Below are positions 15,252-22,459 of a stretch of DNA of 22,588 nucleotides, piece by piece. Source of the stretch: CBDUVZ01 sp965370805 (lineage in GTDB: Bacteria; Hydrothermota; Tepidihabitantia; Tepidihabitantales; Tepidihabitantaceae). The stretch's first letter is position 1. Each line of letters opens with the position of its first letter. Location of the stretch: positions 1-22,588 of the forward strand of contig CBDUVZ010000042.1 in NCBI GenBank assembly GCA_965370805.1, in the 5' to 3' direction. The notes under the pieces are model-generated. The model saw nothing but the letters and a program-made list of their open reading frames with translations, searched no databases and was not told where the DNA came from. The position numbers and the translations under genes are program-made.

Positions 15252-16871
15252 CTACCAGTCTTTCTCGACTTTCTTCTGCCGCCCTGCCTGGTGTGCCTTT
15301 TTCTGCTCTTCTTTTTCCTTGCCTTCCAGCGCCTGCAGCACCCTTTCGGCCTGGTCCCGACTCATCTGCTGCTCGGGTTGCTGCTGCTGGTCCTGTTGTC
15401 GCTGTTGTTGTTGCTGGTCCTGCTGACTGGAGTCCGGCTGCTGCTCCATCTCTTCTTTCTTCTTCAGACAGAATTCAAGGTTCTGCTTGGCCTGCATGTC
15501 GTCCGGGTTCATCACCAGGGCCGCGGTGTACGCTTTAATTGCCGGTTCCATCTGCCCGGCTTTGAATACCGCGTTGCCCATGTTGTACCTCGCGTCGGCC
15601 CGGCGCTGCGGGTTTTCGTCGGTCAGGACCAGTTCCAGTTCGGCGACGGCCTCCTGGTAACGGCCGAGCCGGTAGAGCGTATTGCCCAAGTTGTAGCGAA
15701 TTGCGGTCGCGTCCGGTTCGATGAGTTCGGCCTGCTGGTAGGCTTCCAGGGCCGGCTCGAACTCCTGCCGGGCAAAGAGCCCGTTGCCTTTGCGCATCAG
15801 GGCGCCGACGTCCGCGCTCGCGGTCCCGACGAGCCCGAATACCAGCACCAAACCGAACAGGCTCTTTGGGAACCAGGACCGCCGCCGGTCGCTGATGAAG
15901 ATCGCGCCGAGGAAGAGCATCAGCGCAATGATAAGGAAGAGTTGATACCGTTCAACGTATTCGGTGAACGCGCCGCCGCCGATGTCCTTCTTCCGCATCC
16001 GGTCGAGTTCCGCAATCAACCGCTCGCCGGAGAATCCTCCGACCCGCAGGAAACGGCCCTGGGTAGCGCGGGCAAGCAGTATCAACTGGCGCTCGTTCAT
16101 CCGGGAGATGACAATCCGGCCGTCTTTCTCTTTCTTGTACGATTCGAGGTTGCCCGACTCGTCGTAGTCGGGAATCGGCGCGCCTTCGGGCGTGGAGATC
16201 GCCACCGGGAATATCCTCACCCCGTTCTCGACCGCGCGCTGGAGCGCCTGCTGCGTATTCTTGCCCAGGTCGTCGCCGTCGGTCACCAGGATGAGCGCTT
16301 TGTAGTTCCGTTCTTTCGGGTTGAAGAGCGACATCGATACGTCAATCGCCTTACCGAAATCGGTGCCGGGTACCGGCATCATCTCCGGGCCGATGATATC
16401 CAGGAAGAGTTTGGCCGCTTCCATGTCGGTTGTGAGCGGGCACATCACGTGGCAGTCGCCGGCAAACGCGGTTATCCCGACCGCGTTACCGGCCAGCCCG
16501 TCAATCAGCGCGGCCAGTTCGGTCTTCGCCCGCTTCAGCCGGTTCGGCTTCACGTCCTCGGCCAGCATCGACTTGGACCCGTCGAGGACGATGACAACGT
16601 CCACCCCTTTGCCTTTGTACAGTTGCAGCTTCTCGCCCCATTTGGGCCGGGCCGCAGCCAGCAGCAGGAACGAAAGCGCGGCCAGCAGCAGGAACGTCCG
16701 CAGCCAGGCGAAACCGCCCGAGTAGGTGGACGTCAACTCGGACAGCAGCGCCGGGTCAATCTGCCGTTGCAGCGCCCGCCGCTGCAGGACCCGGAGCAGA
16801 ACCAGGCCGGCAATCACAACCGGCACCGCGAGCAGAAGCCAGAGATACACGGGCTGGGCCCATTTGATCAC
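15252..16871 (-). CDS. batB: BatB-BatC fusion: vWA membrane protein with TPR tail
   Basis: A 539-residue protein combining two usual Bat proteins. The N-terminal half is BatB-like: two membrane helices (residues ~7-25 and ~58-75), then a von Willebrand A domain with an intact metal-binding site (DGSKS in VIVLDGSKSM near 95; LVTDGDD near 200) and a further helix (LFLIIALMLFLGAIFI). After another hydrophobic segment (LFGLVLVFGLVGTASA) comes a BatC-like TPR region (YQQAELIEPDATAIRYNLGN; ADARYNMGNAVFKAGQ). The tail is rich in glutamine and charged residues. BatB and BatC are separate in the Bacteroides operon; here no stop separates them. The GTG start overlaps the batA stop by 4 bp (GTGA) and has CGGAGG 5 nt upstream. 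Six base pairs separate it from batD. Confidence 0.9.
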   Translation of the reverse strand: MIKWAQPVYLWLLLAVPVVIAGLVLLRVLQRRALQRQIDPALLSELTSTYSGGFAWLRTFLLLAALSFLLLAAARPKWGEKLQLYKGKGVDVVIVLDGSKSMLAEDVKPNRLKRAKTELAALIDGLAGNAVGITAFAGDCHVMCPLTTDMEAAKLFLDIIGPEMMPVPGTDFGKAIDVSMSLFNPKERNYKALILVTDGDDLGKNTQQALQRAVENGVRIFPVAISTPEGAPIPDYDESGNLESYKKEKDGRIVISRMNERQLILLARATQGRFLRVGGFSGERLIAELDRMRKKDIGGGAFTEYVERYQLFLIIALMLFLGAIFISDRRRSWFPKSLFGLVLVFGLVGTASADVGALMRKGNGLFARQEFEPALEAYQQAELIEPDATAIRYNLGNTLYRLGRYQEAVAELELVLTDENPQRRADARYNMGNAVFKAGQMEPAIKAYTAALVMNPDDMQAKQNLEFCLKKKEEMEQQPDSSQQDQQQQQRQQDQQQQPEQQMSRDQAERVLQALEGKEKEEQKKAHQAGRQKKVEKDW

Positions 16872-17845
16872 GGCAGCCTCCGCAGGACCGTGCCGGACAG
16901 CGCCCCGCCGAGCACCAGCGCCAGCACCGAGAAAAGCAGCATCGTCCCCGCTTTCTCGTTGTACACCGTATGCTGTTTCACTTTGAACGTCGTCGGCTCC
17001 ATCCGGTCAATCTCGTCGTAAATCAGTTTCAAACCTTCGGCATCAGTCGCCAGGAACGACTTGCCGCCGGTAATCCGCGCAATCTCATTCAGGGTTTCGG
17101 TATCGAGGTCGATCTTCACCCGGACGTACCGCCGGCCGAATATCCGGTCCTGGACCGGAAAGGGTACTTCGCCTTTGCTGCCCACCCCGATTGTGTAGAT
17201 CTTGACGCCGAAGCTGGCCGCAGTCTGGGCCGCGGTAATCGGGTCGATATCGCCGGTGTTGTTCACCCCGTCGGTCAGGAGAATCACGACCCGGTCTTTC
17301 GCTTTGCTTTTCTTGAGCCGGGAGATTGCGCTGCCCAGGCCCATGCCGATTGCGGTGCCGTCTTCGAGCATCCCGAAATCGAGCCGGTCGATCAGCTCAC
17401 CGAGGATATTCCGGTCCAGGGTCAGCGGGCACTGGGTCAGGCTCGTGGCCGCGAAGACCGCCAGCCCGATCCGGTCACCTTTGCGCCGGGCGACGAACTC
17501 CTTCGCCCGTTCCTTGGCGACGTTCAGCCGGTTCCTTGGGGCGAAATCCTCGGCCTGCATGCTGCCCGAGATGTCCATGCAGAGCATGATATCGATACCC
17601 CGGGTTTCCCTCTCCTGGAACTGGCGCCCCTGCTGCGGCCGGGCCAGCGCAATAGTCATGAAGACGATTGCCGCCGAGTAGCAGAGCGGCGGAATCGCGC
17701 GCAGGAACCGGCCGCGGTTCCGGACCCGGCGCAGGAACGAAAGGTCGCTGTACCGGAGTGAGCCCCGCCGCTTGCGCAGCAGCCACCAGAACGCAACCGG
17801 CACCAACGCGAGCAGGACAAAGAACCAGGGATGAGCGAACCTCAT
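16868..17845 (-). CDS. batA: BatA-like von Willebrand A membrane protein
   Basis: A 325-residue BatA-type protein: N-terminal helix (WFFVLLALVPVAFWWLL), second helix (PPLCYSAAIVFMTIALA), von Willebrand A domain with the MIDAS residues DISGS near 91, the downstream threonine in DGTAIGMGLG and LLTDGVNN near 190, and a C-terminal helix (TMLLFSVLALVLGGAL). It is expected to sit in the inner membrane with its metal-binding domain exposed, and to be a substrate or partner of the MoxR ATPase encoded in the same operon. The start ATG lacks a strong Shine-Dalgarno. The 48 bp before it consist of a CCCTTGGACCC-type low-complexity repeat, so the original leader may have been replaced. Its stop overlaps the batB/C start. 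Confidence 0.9.
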   Translation of the reverse strand: MRFAHPWFFVLLALVPVAFWWLLRKRRGSLRYSDLSFLRRVRNRGRFLRAIPPLCYSAAIVFMTIALARPQQGRQFQERETRGIDIMLCMDISGSMQAEDFAPRNRLNVAKERAKEFVARRKGDRIGLAVFAATSLTQCPLTLDRNILGELIDRLDFGMLEDGTAIGMGLGSAISRLKKSKAKDRVVILLTDGVNNTGDIDPITAAQTAASFGVKIYTIGVGSKGEVPFPVQDRIFGRRYVRVKIDLDTETLNEIARITGGKSFLATDAEGLKLIYDEIDRMEPTTFKVKQHTVYNEKAGTMLLFSVLALVLGGALSGTVLRRLP

Positions 17846-17955
17846 GAGCGGAAGGGTCCTGGGGTTCCAGGGTTCAAGGGTCCAAGGGTTGCGTCAGGCA
17901 TCACTCTTCTTCTCCCTTGTCCCCTCGGACCCTTGACCCCTCGGACCCTCTTCCT
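17846..17955. repeat. GGGTCC/AGGGTTC-type low-complexity repeat across a gene junction
   Basis: Two clusters of short related words surround the batA/DUF4381-like junction: AGGGTCC, GGGTTCCAGGGTTCAAGGG and GGTCCAAGGG at 17,853-17,889, and CCCCTCGGACCCTTGACCCC at 17,925-17,950. The second cluster encodes the last residues of the DUF4381-like protein (EEEGPRGQGSEGTREKKSDA). A related copy lies at 18,783-18,830. Confidence 0.65.
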
Positions 17956-18958
17956 CGGGCGTCGTCCGTTCCACCAGGTCGCGGGCGACCGTGACCGCGG
18001 TTTCCATCTCACCGTAAGGCGGCACCAGCTTCGCGTATTTCACAAAATCGGCCCGCCGGAAGAAAGTCACGAATTCCTCGCGGCTGTCGACTCGCGCCCG
18101 TTTCATCGCGAAGACCATCTCGCTTGTGGTCTGGTCAATCGCCGGGAACCCGAACCGCCGCGTCAGGTATCGCTTCAGTATCTCGGAAAGGGCGTAGTAG
18201 TACCGCTTGATTCTGCCCGCGGCCAGCAGTTCTGCGACGTTCAACCCTTCAAGCGCGGCCAGGGCTTCTTCCCAGGGTTCGGGCAGCGGCGCTTCCGCGA
18301 GCCGTTTCCTGCGCCAGCGCCGGAACAGGCGCCAGCCGGCAAGACCGAGGCCCGCAGCACCGATAACCGCGAGCGTCAGCCACAGGGGCAGCAGGTTGGG
18401 AAAAGGTATCTGAGGCTTGATGTCATGGATATCCTCCATCTCCTCCGGCATCACGCTCGCCACTTCCAGGCCGACGCTGTCCGACCTGACGGCCAGCACC
18501 GAATCCCCGTGCGGCCAGGTCACGACAAACCGGGGCAGTTCCAGTTCCCCGGTCGCGAACGCCGCCATCTCCAGCGTGTGGGTGTCGACGACAGTGTCGC
18601 CTTCGTACCGGGTCACCGACTCGTGCTCGAGAATGACGAACGGCCCGGCGCTCTCCGGGAACGGCTCGTACACCGTCAGGTCCCGGTGCCGGCGGACGAC
18701 GAGTTCAACCTGGAACCGGTCGCCGACCGTCAGCTCTTTCACCCCCTTGCGCGGCAGGAGTTTCGCGGTCACGGAGACCGGAAAAGGAGGGTTCCAGGGG
18801 TCAAGGGTTCGAGTGCTGGAATCCTGAAACCTTCGACCACTTTCTTTGTCGGGCTGGGCCAAGGCCAAAGATGAGACTAGGAGGCAAAACGGAAGAAGTA
18901 AAGCGCAGAACGCTGCATTGTTCCTTTCGCTTCTCCTTCTGACTTCTGCCTTTTGCAT
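17894..18958 (-). CDS. DUF4381/BatD-related membrane protein of the Bat operon
   Basis: A 354-residue protein between DUF58 and batA, the position usually held by a DUF4381-type protein. It has an N-terminal signal segment (FCALLLPFCLLVSSLALAQ), a BatD-like beta domain (VTAKLLPRKGVKELTVGDRF ... LPRFVVTWPHGDSVLAV), one membrane helix (LLPLWLTLAVIGAAGLGLAG) and a basic cytoplasmic helical region with YYYALSEILKRYLTRRFG, typical of this family. Three parts look repeat-derived: the first ~14 residues (MQKAEVRRRSERNN), the stretch after the signal peptide (DSSTRTLDPWNPPFP) and the last ~20 residues. As in batD, the ATG follows a GGA-type Shine-Dalgarno by one nucleotide. It starts 8 bp after the DUF58 stop. 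Confidence 0.82.
   Translation of the reverse strand: MQKAEVRRRSERNNAAFCALLLPFCLLVSSLALAQPDKESGRRFQDSSTRTLDPWNPPFPVSVTAKLLPRKGVKELTVGDRFQVELVVRRHRDLTVYEPFPESAGPFVILEHESVTRYEGDTVVDTHTLEMAAFATGELELPRFVVTWPHGDSVLAVRSDSVGLEVASVMPEEMEDIHDIKPQIPFPNLLPLWLTLAVIGAAGLGLAGWRLFRRWRRKRLAEAPLPEPWEEALAALEGLNVAELLAAGRIKRYYYALSEILKRYLTRRFGFPAIDQTTSEMVFAMKRARVDSREEFVTFFRRADFVKYAKLVPPYGEMETAVTVARDLVERTTPEEEGPRGQGSEGTREKKSDA
18783..18840. repeat. Low-complexity repeat inside the DUF4381-like gene
   Basis: Contains GGGTTCCAGGGGTCAAGGGT, the same word family as 17,846-17,955, followed by GAATCCTGAAACCTTCGAC. In frame it encodes the linker after the signal peptide (SGRRFQDSSTRTLDPWNP). Confidence 0.6.
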
Positions 18959-18960
18959 TT
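18893..18960. repeat. Low-complexity repeat at the DUF4381-like start codon
   Basis: Carries the sub-repeats CTTCTCCTTCTGACTTCTGC and CTTTTGCATTTCC on the plus strand, a word family I recall from many uncultivated genomes. It spans the start codon and encodes the n-region of the signal peptide. Confidence 0.5.
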
Positions 18961-18966
18961 CCTCTT

Positions 18967-19935
18967 CTACCGGTATCTTCTTGCCCGCTTCTGGAAGAAA
19001 CGGTGCAGCCCGGAACTGAAATCCTCGGCCGTTGTCACCGGTATCCGGTCGATTCCCAGTTGTCGGAACAGCCGGGTCCGCTCCGCAATCTCTTCCTGTT
19101 TCACCCGGCGGAATGTCCGGCGCAGCGCCGGGTCGGAGCTGTCCACCGTCACCAGCTCCCCGGTCTCCGCATCCTCGATGTCCACCAGCCCGAGGTTTGG
19201 CAGTTCTTCCTCGGCCGGGTCGGTGACCGATACCGCCACGAAGTCGTGCCTTCTTGCCGCGATGCCGAGCGGTGTCTTCACCGCTGCGGGCCGGAATGTC
19301 TCGCCGAGGAAATCGGATATGAAGAAGACAATCGCCCGCCGCTTCACGACGTTCATCAGGAACTGAAGCGCCAGCACCGGGTCGGTGCCTTTGCCCTCGG
19401 GCCGGAAGAAAAGGATGTCCCGGATCAGCCGCAGCACGTGGGTCCGGCCTTTGCGCGGCACCACATACCGCTCAATCCGGTCGGTGAAGAATATCAGGCC
19501 GACTTTGTCGTTGTTCCGGATTGCGCTGAACGCGAGCGTGGCCGCGACCTGGGCCGCCTGCTCCAGTTTCAGCAGGTTGCGGGTCCCGAACCGGTTCGAC
19601 CCGGACGCGTCCACCACCAGCATCACAATCAGCTCCCGTTCCTCGGCGAACTTCTTGACGAACGGATGGCTCATCTCCCCGCGCGAGAGCCCAAGCCTCG
19701 CGGTCACTTTCCAGTCAATCGTCCGGACATCATCGCCGGGCAGGTACTGCCTCAGGTCCAGGAACTCGATGCCCCGGCCTTTGAAGCTGGATTTGTAGTC
19801 ACCGGAGAAAAGGGTGTTTACCAGCCGGCGGGTGCGAATCTCAATCCGGCGGATTCGAGTCCTTGCCGCCGCCAGCGCGGCGCGCTCCGACTCGACGTCC
19901 GGGGACCGCTTCTTCCGGTCGCGCGAACCCGTCAA
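18967..19935 (-). CDS. DUF58 protein (MoxR-associated vWA-like)
   Basis: A 322-residue DUF58 protein with the family landmarks TRRLVNTLFSGDYKSSFKGR, LDLRQYLPGDDVRTIDWKVT and a von Willebrand A-like core MLVVDASGSNRFG. DUF58 proteins almost always follow moxR and are thought to be partners of the AAA+ ATPase. No membrane helix or signal peptide is evident, so it is probably cytoplasmic. The TTG start overlaps the moxR stop (TTGA, 4 bp) and has no strong Shine-Dalgarno, consistent with translational coupling. The sequence RTFRRVKQEEIAERTRLFRQ near the C-terminus is also typical of the family. Confidence 0.92.
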   Translation of the reverse strand: MTGSRDRKKRSPDVESERAALAAARTRIRRIEIRTRRLVNTLFSGDYKSSFKGRGIEFLDLRQYLPGDDVRTIDWKVTARLGLSRGEMSHPFVKKFAEERELIVMLVVDASGSNRFGTRNLLKLEQAAQVAATLAFSAIRNNDKVGLIFFTDRIERYVVPRKGRTHVLRLIRDILFFRPEGKGTDPVLALQFLMNVVKRRAIVFFISDFLGETFRPAAVKTPLGIAARRHDFVAVSVTDPAEEELPNLGLVDIEDAETGELVTVDSSDPALRRTFRRVKQEEIAERTRLFRQLGIDRIPVTTAEDFSSGLHRFFQKRARRYR

Positions 19936-20933
19936 GGAACTTCGACCCGTTCCAGCACCCGCCGGACGATATCGTCGGTGATCAGCTCTTCGGCCTCGGC
20001 TTCGTAGCTCAGTATCACCCGGTGGCGCAGCACATCCGGGGCCAGCTCCTTGATATCCTCGGGAATAACGAAACCCCTCCGCCGCAGGAACGCCATCGCC
20101 CGGGCCGCGGTGACAAGATAGATGGAAGCCCGCGGTGACGCGCCGTAGCGGATGAGCGGCTCCAGATCGTCGAGCCCGTGGTCCTTCGGGAATCGGGTTG
20201 CGAACACGATATCAAGCACGTAGTCCTTGAGTTTGTCGTCGACGTATATCCGGGTACAGAGGTCCCGGGCCCGGACAATCGCGCCCGCTTCGACGACCGG
20301 TTCGGCTTCCGGCTCTTTGCCCACCGCCATCCGTTCGATAATCTGCTTCTCTTCTTCCTTGCTCGGATAGTTGACGCGCAGCTTCAGGAGGAACCGGTCG
20401 GTCTGAGCCTCGGGCAGCGGGTAGGTTCCTTCCTGCTCGATCGGATTCTGGGTGGCAAAGACCAGGAACGGGTCGCCGAGTTTGAACGTCTCGTCGCCGA
20501 TAGTAACCTGCCGCTCCTGCATCGCTTCGAGCAGTGCGCTCTGGACTTTGGGCGGAGCCCGGTTGATCTCGTCGGCCAGCACGAGGTTGGCGAAAACCGG
20601 GCCTTTGCGGACCGTGAACTCCCCGGTTCGCTGGTTGTAAATCTGGGTGCCAACGATATCCGCAGGCAGCAGGTCGGGAGTGAACTGAATCCGCTGGAAC
20701 CTGGTCGCGATCGCCCGGGCAAGGGTTTTGACCGCGTAGGTCTTGGCCAGCCCGGGAACGCCTTCAATCAGGACGTGCCCGTTCGCCAGCAACCCGACCA
20801 GCAAACGCTCGATGAGGTACTTCTGCCCGACGATGACCTTGCCGATTTCGCTCGCTATCGTCTGCGTGAATATGCTCTCTTTTTCTATCTGCTCATGCAC
20901 GCGTTTGATGTCGTCTTTCAGCATCTCTTCCAT
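19932..20933 (-). CDS. moxR: MoxR-family AAA+ ATPase
   Basis: A 333-residue MoxR ATPase: Walker A GVPGLAKT at residues ~58-65, Walker B LVLADEINRAPPKVQ near 118-127, sensor 1 FATQNPIEQEGTYPLPEAQT, arginine-finger and sensor-2 regions downstream (IRYGASPRASIYLV), and the C-terminal lid. MoxR proteins are cytoplasmic chaperone-like ATPases that assemble or activate von Willebrand A proteins, here plausibly the DUF58 and Bat proteins encoded next to it. The frame extends 18 codons upstream to a TTG, but the ATG at 20,931-20,933 has AGGAG at a 9-nt spacing, so I use it. No clear promoter is seen in the 90 bp upstream, so it may be read from the promoter of the secreted-protein gene before it. Confidence 0.95.
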   Translation of the reverse strand: MEEMLKDDIKRVHEQIEKESIFTQTIASEIGKVIVGQKYLIERLLVGLLANGHVLIEGVPGLAKTYAVKTLARAIATRFQRIQFTPDLLPADIVGTQIYNQRTGEFTVRKGPVFANLVLADEINRAPPKVQSALLEAMQERQVTIGDETFKLGDPFLVFATQNPIEQEGTYPLPEAQTDRFLLKLRVNYPSKEEEKQIIERMAVGKEPEAEPVVEAGAIVRARDLCTRIYVDDKLKDYVLDIVFATRFPKDHGLDDLEPLIRYGASPRASIYLVTAARAMAFLRRRGFVIPEDIKELAPDVLRHRVILSYEAEAEELITDDIVRRVLERVEVP

Positions 20934-21023
20934 ATGCGCAAACTCCTGTTTGAACGTCTCCGTTTTTAGACTGCTCCCGGGCCGCAAGGGTTGCCAGCGA
21001 ACCGGCTCATCCCGGACGAGGAT

Positions 21024-21602
21024 TCACTCCAGCAGGTCCCCGAGCATCTCCAGCTCATCCTCGTACTCAATAACCAGTTCGATGTTCCCGTCAGGCACCA
21101 GGGTGCCGAGAGACAAGGATTCTTCCTGCTGATTCTTTGCCCACTTGTCTTCGGGCTGCTCGCCGAGAAACATGGAAGCCAGGTCGCCGAACGCTTCTTC
21201 GACTATCGCTATGCTCGCGGCCAGGACTTTGTACATCGTGCCGCTGAACCCGACCCAGTCGGTCCCGGACCTGGCCAGGGCCGCGTCAACGCCCTCCACG
21301 TCCTTGATGCCTTCCATGATACTGACCAGCGCCGAACAGGCGGACTCGAAACCCTCGAACTCCGGCTCCTCAATCTCATGTCCGGCCTGCTCCAGCACCT
21401 CGATAACCAGTGGCAGCGCCCCGATAAACCGATCCATTTCGGCCCGACTCAGGGTGTCGAAAGCCACATCCGGGAATTGCATCGCCAGGAAAGTACCCGG
21501 CTCTGCGTCCCGGCCCGAATCGACGGTGCCGCCCGCGGAAAAGCCTGTGCCCGCTGCTATGATGAACAGCGCCAGTGTCAATGCTACTGTTTGTCTCTTC
21601 AT
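21024..21602 (-). CDS. Secreted protein of unrecognised family, paralogue 1
   Basis: A 192-residue acidic protein with a signal peptide (MKRQTVALTLALFIIAAG, probable cut after FSA). The mature part is helical and ends in repeated acidic residues (EYEDELEMLGDLLE). I do not recognise a family. It is clearly related to the next gene: LSRAEMDRFIGALPLVIEVL aligns with LTEAEMGKLIKALPAVSEVL, and VEGVDAALARSGTDW with VAGVEAALKKAGMNW. No Shine-Dalgarno precedes the ATG, but a promoter places the transcript start at the ATG itself. It lies 90 bp before moxR and could be co-transcribed with the Bat operon. Confidence 0.82.
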   Translation of the reverse strand: MKRQTVALTLALFIIAAGTGFSAGGTVDSGRDAEPGTFLAMQFPDVAFDTLSRAEMDRFIGALPLVIEVLEQAGHEIEEPEFEGFESACSALVSIMEGIKDVEGVDAALARSGTDWVGFSGTMYKVLAASIAIVEEAFGDLASMFLGEQPEDKWAKNQQEESLSLGTLVPDGNIELVIEYEDELEMLGDLLE

Positions 21603-21609
21603 GTCGGAC

Positions 21610-21637
21610 AGAATACGCCTCTGACGATTCGTGTCAA
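21610..21637 (-). promoter_or_regulatory. Sigma70-like promoter, probably leaderless
   Basis: On the minus strand TTGACA (21,632-21,637) and TATTCT (21,610-21,615) are separated by 16 bp. Only 7 nt lie between the -10 and the ATG at 21,602, so the expected transcription start coincides with the start codon. A 12-bp perfect palindrome AACGCCGGCGTT (21,657-21,668) lies 19 bp upstream of the -35 and could be a regulator site. Confidence 0.65.
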
Positions 21638-21793
21638 CTCAACTGGCCCGCCCGGTAACGCCGGCGTTCTCTTTGTGCCTCAATTTCACCACAGAGAAGT
21701 CGGAAATGAACCCCACTGAACCCCACGCCAGAAACCTATGCGGCCCTGATATCTATCTATATCTCGACACTACTAGCAGCAGGGTATTCGCAG

Positions 21794-21828
21794 AAAACAG
21801 GACGGGGCGGGCTTCTGCCCGCCCCGCG
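21794..21828 (-). terminator. Intrinsic terminator after secreted paralogue 2
   Basis: A 10-bp perfect stem, arms CGGGGCGGGC (21,803-21,812) and GCCCGCCCCG (21,817-21,826) around a 4-nt loop, lies about 22 bp after the stop codon. On the minus strand it is followed by TCCTGTTTTC. The stem is strong and the T-rich tail moderate. Confidence 0.7.
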
Positions 21829-21848
21829 TCCGCGGTCTCAAGTTTTAT

Positions 21849-22406
21849 CTACTCTCCGAAGAGCTCCAGGGCTTCCAACTCGTCCATGTGCGCGAACACC
21901 ATGTCTTTGTTCGCCTGCGGCACTTTGGACGTGAACGCCTTTGCGGCTTCGAGTTCCTTCATCCCTTCCTTAACCTCGGGCGAGTCCCCGCCGAGTTCCT
22001 CAGCCATGGCCATGGCCATGTCGACGCCGAATGCAACCATGGCAACCATCACTTTGTATGTCGCGACTCGAAACTCAGGCCAGTTCATCCCGGCTTTCTT
22101 GAGGGCGGCTTCAACTCCCGCTACCTTGCCCACACCTTCAATCGCGGTCATCAAGCCGCCGGCAAGGTCGCCTTCCTCCGGTTCTTCCGGGTCGTAGCCC
22201 GCGGCGTCAAGTACCTCGCTCACCGCCGGCAGCGCTTTGATGAGCTTGCCCATCTCTGCTTCGGTCAACTCGGCGAAAGCCTCCGCCGGGAAATCCTCGG
22301 CTTTGAAACCCGGCTGCTCGGTCGTCGGCTGTTCCGGGGTTTCGGTCCCACCGCAGAATACTCCGCCGACCAGGAGAAATGCGGCCAGTAGTGTCAACAG
22401 CTTCAC
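21849..22406 (-). CDS. Secreted or lipoprotein-like protein, paralogue 2
   Basis: A 185-residue protein with a hydrophobic signal (LLTLLAAFLLVGGVF) and a cysteine at position 18, followed by a flexible Pro/Thr/Glu linker (GGTETPEQPTTEQPG). This looks like a lipoprotein, but the residue before the cysteine is Phe, so the lipobox is non-standard. The mature part is mostly helical and acidic and contains the methionine-rich GVDMAMAMAEEL. The family is unrecognised; it is a diverged tandem paralogue of the 192-residue gene. The GTG start has AGGAG 5 nt upstream, a TTGACA/TATCCT promoter and a terminator, so it forms its own transcription unit. Cell-envelope location is likely. Confidence 0.82.
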   Translation of the reverse strand: MKLLTLLAAFLLVGGVFCGGTETPEQPTTEQPGFKAEDFPAEAFAELTEAEMGKLIKALPAVSEVLDAAGYDPEEPEEGDLAGGLMTAIEGVGKVAGVEAALKKAGMNWPEFRVATYKVMVAMVAFGVDMAMAMAEELGGDSPEVKEGMKELEAAKAFTSKVPQANKDMVFAHMDELEALELFGE

Positions 22407-22410
22407 GGAT

Positions 22411-22459
22411 ACTCCTTTCGATTAGTTGCTCAGGATAGGTGGAAACGGTCGCTTGTCAA
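22411..22459 (-). promoter_or_regulatory. Promoter and ribosome-binding site of secreted paralogue 2
   Basis: TTGACA (22,454-22,459) and TATCCT (22,432-22,437) are separated by 16 bp. The transcript would start near 22,425, with AAAGGAG 5 nt before the GTG. This is the strongest promoter match in the window. Confidence 0.7.

Noticed and set aside
14706..17021. 771-codon plus-strand open frame
   Set aside because: It is antisense to batD, batB/C and batA, which have clear families and coupled starts. Long antisense frames are expected in GC-rich DNA.
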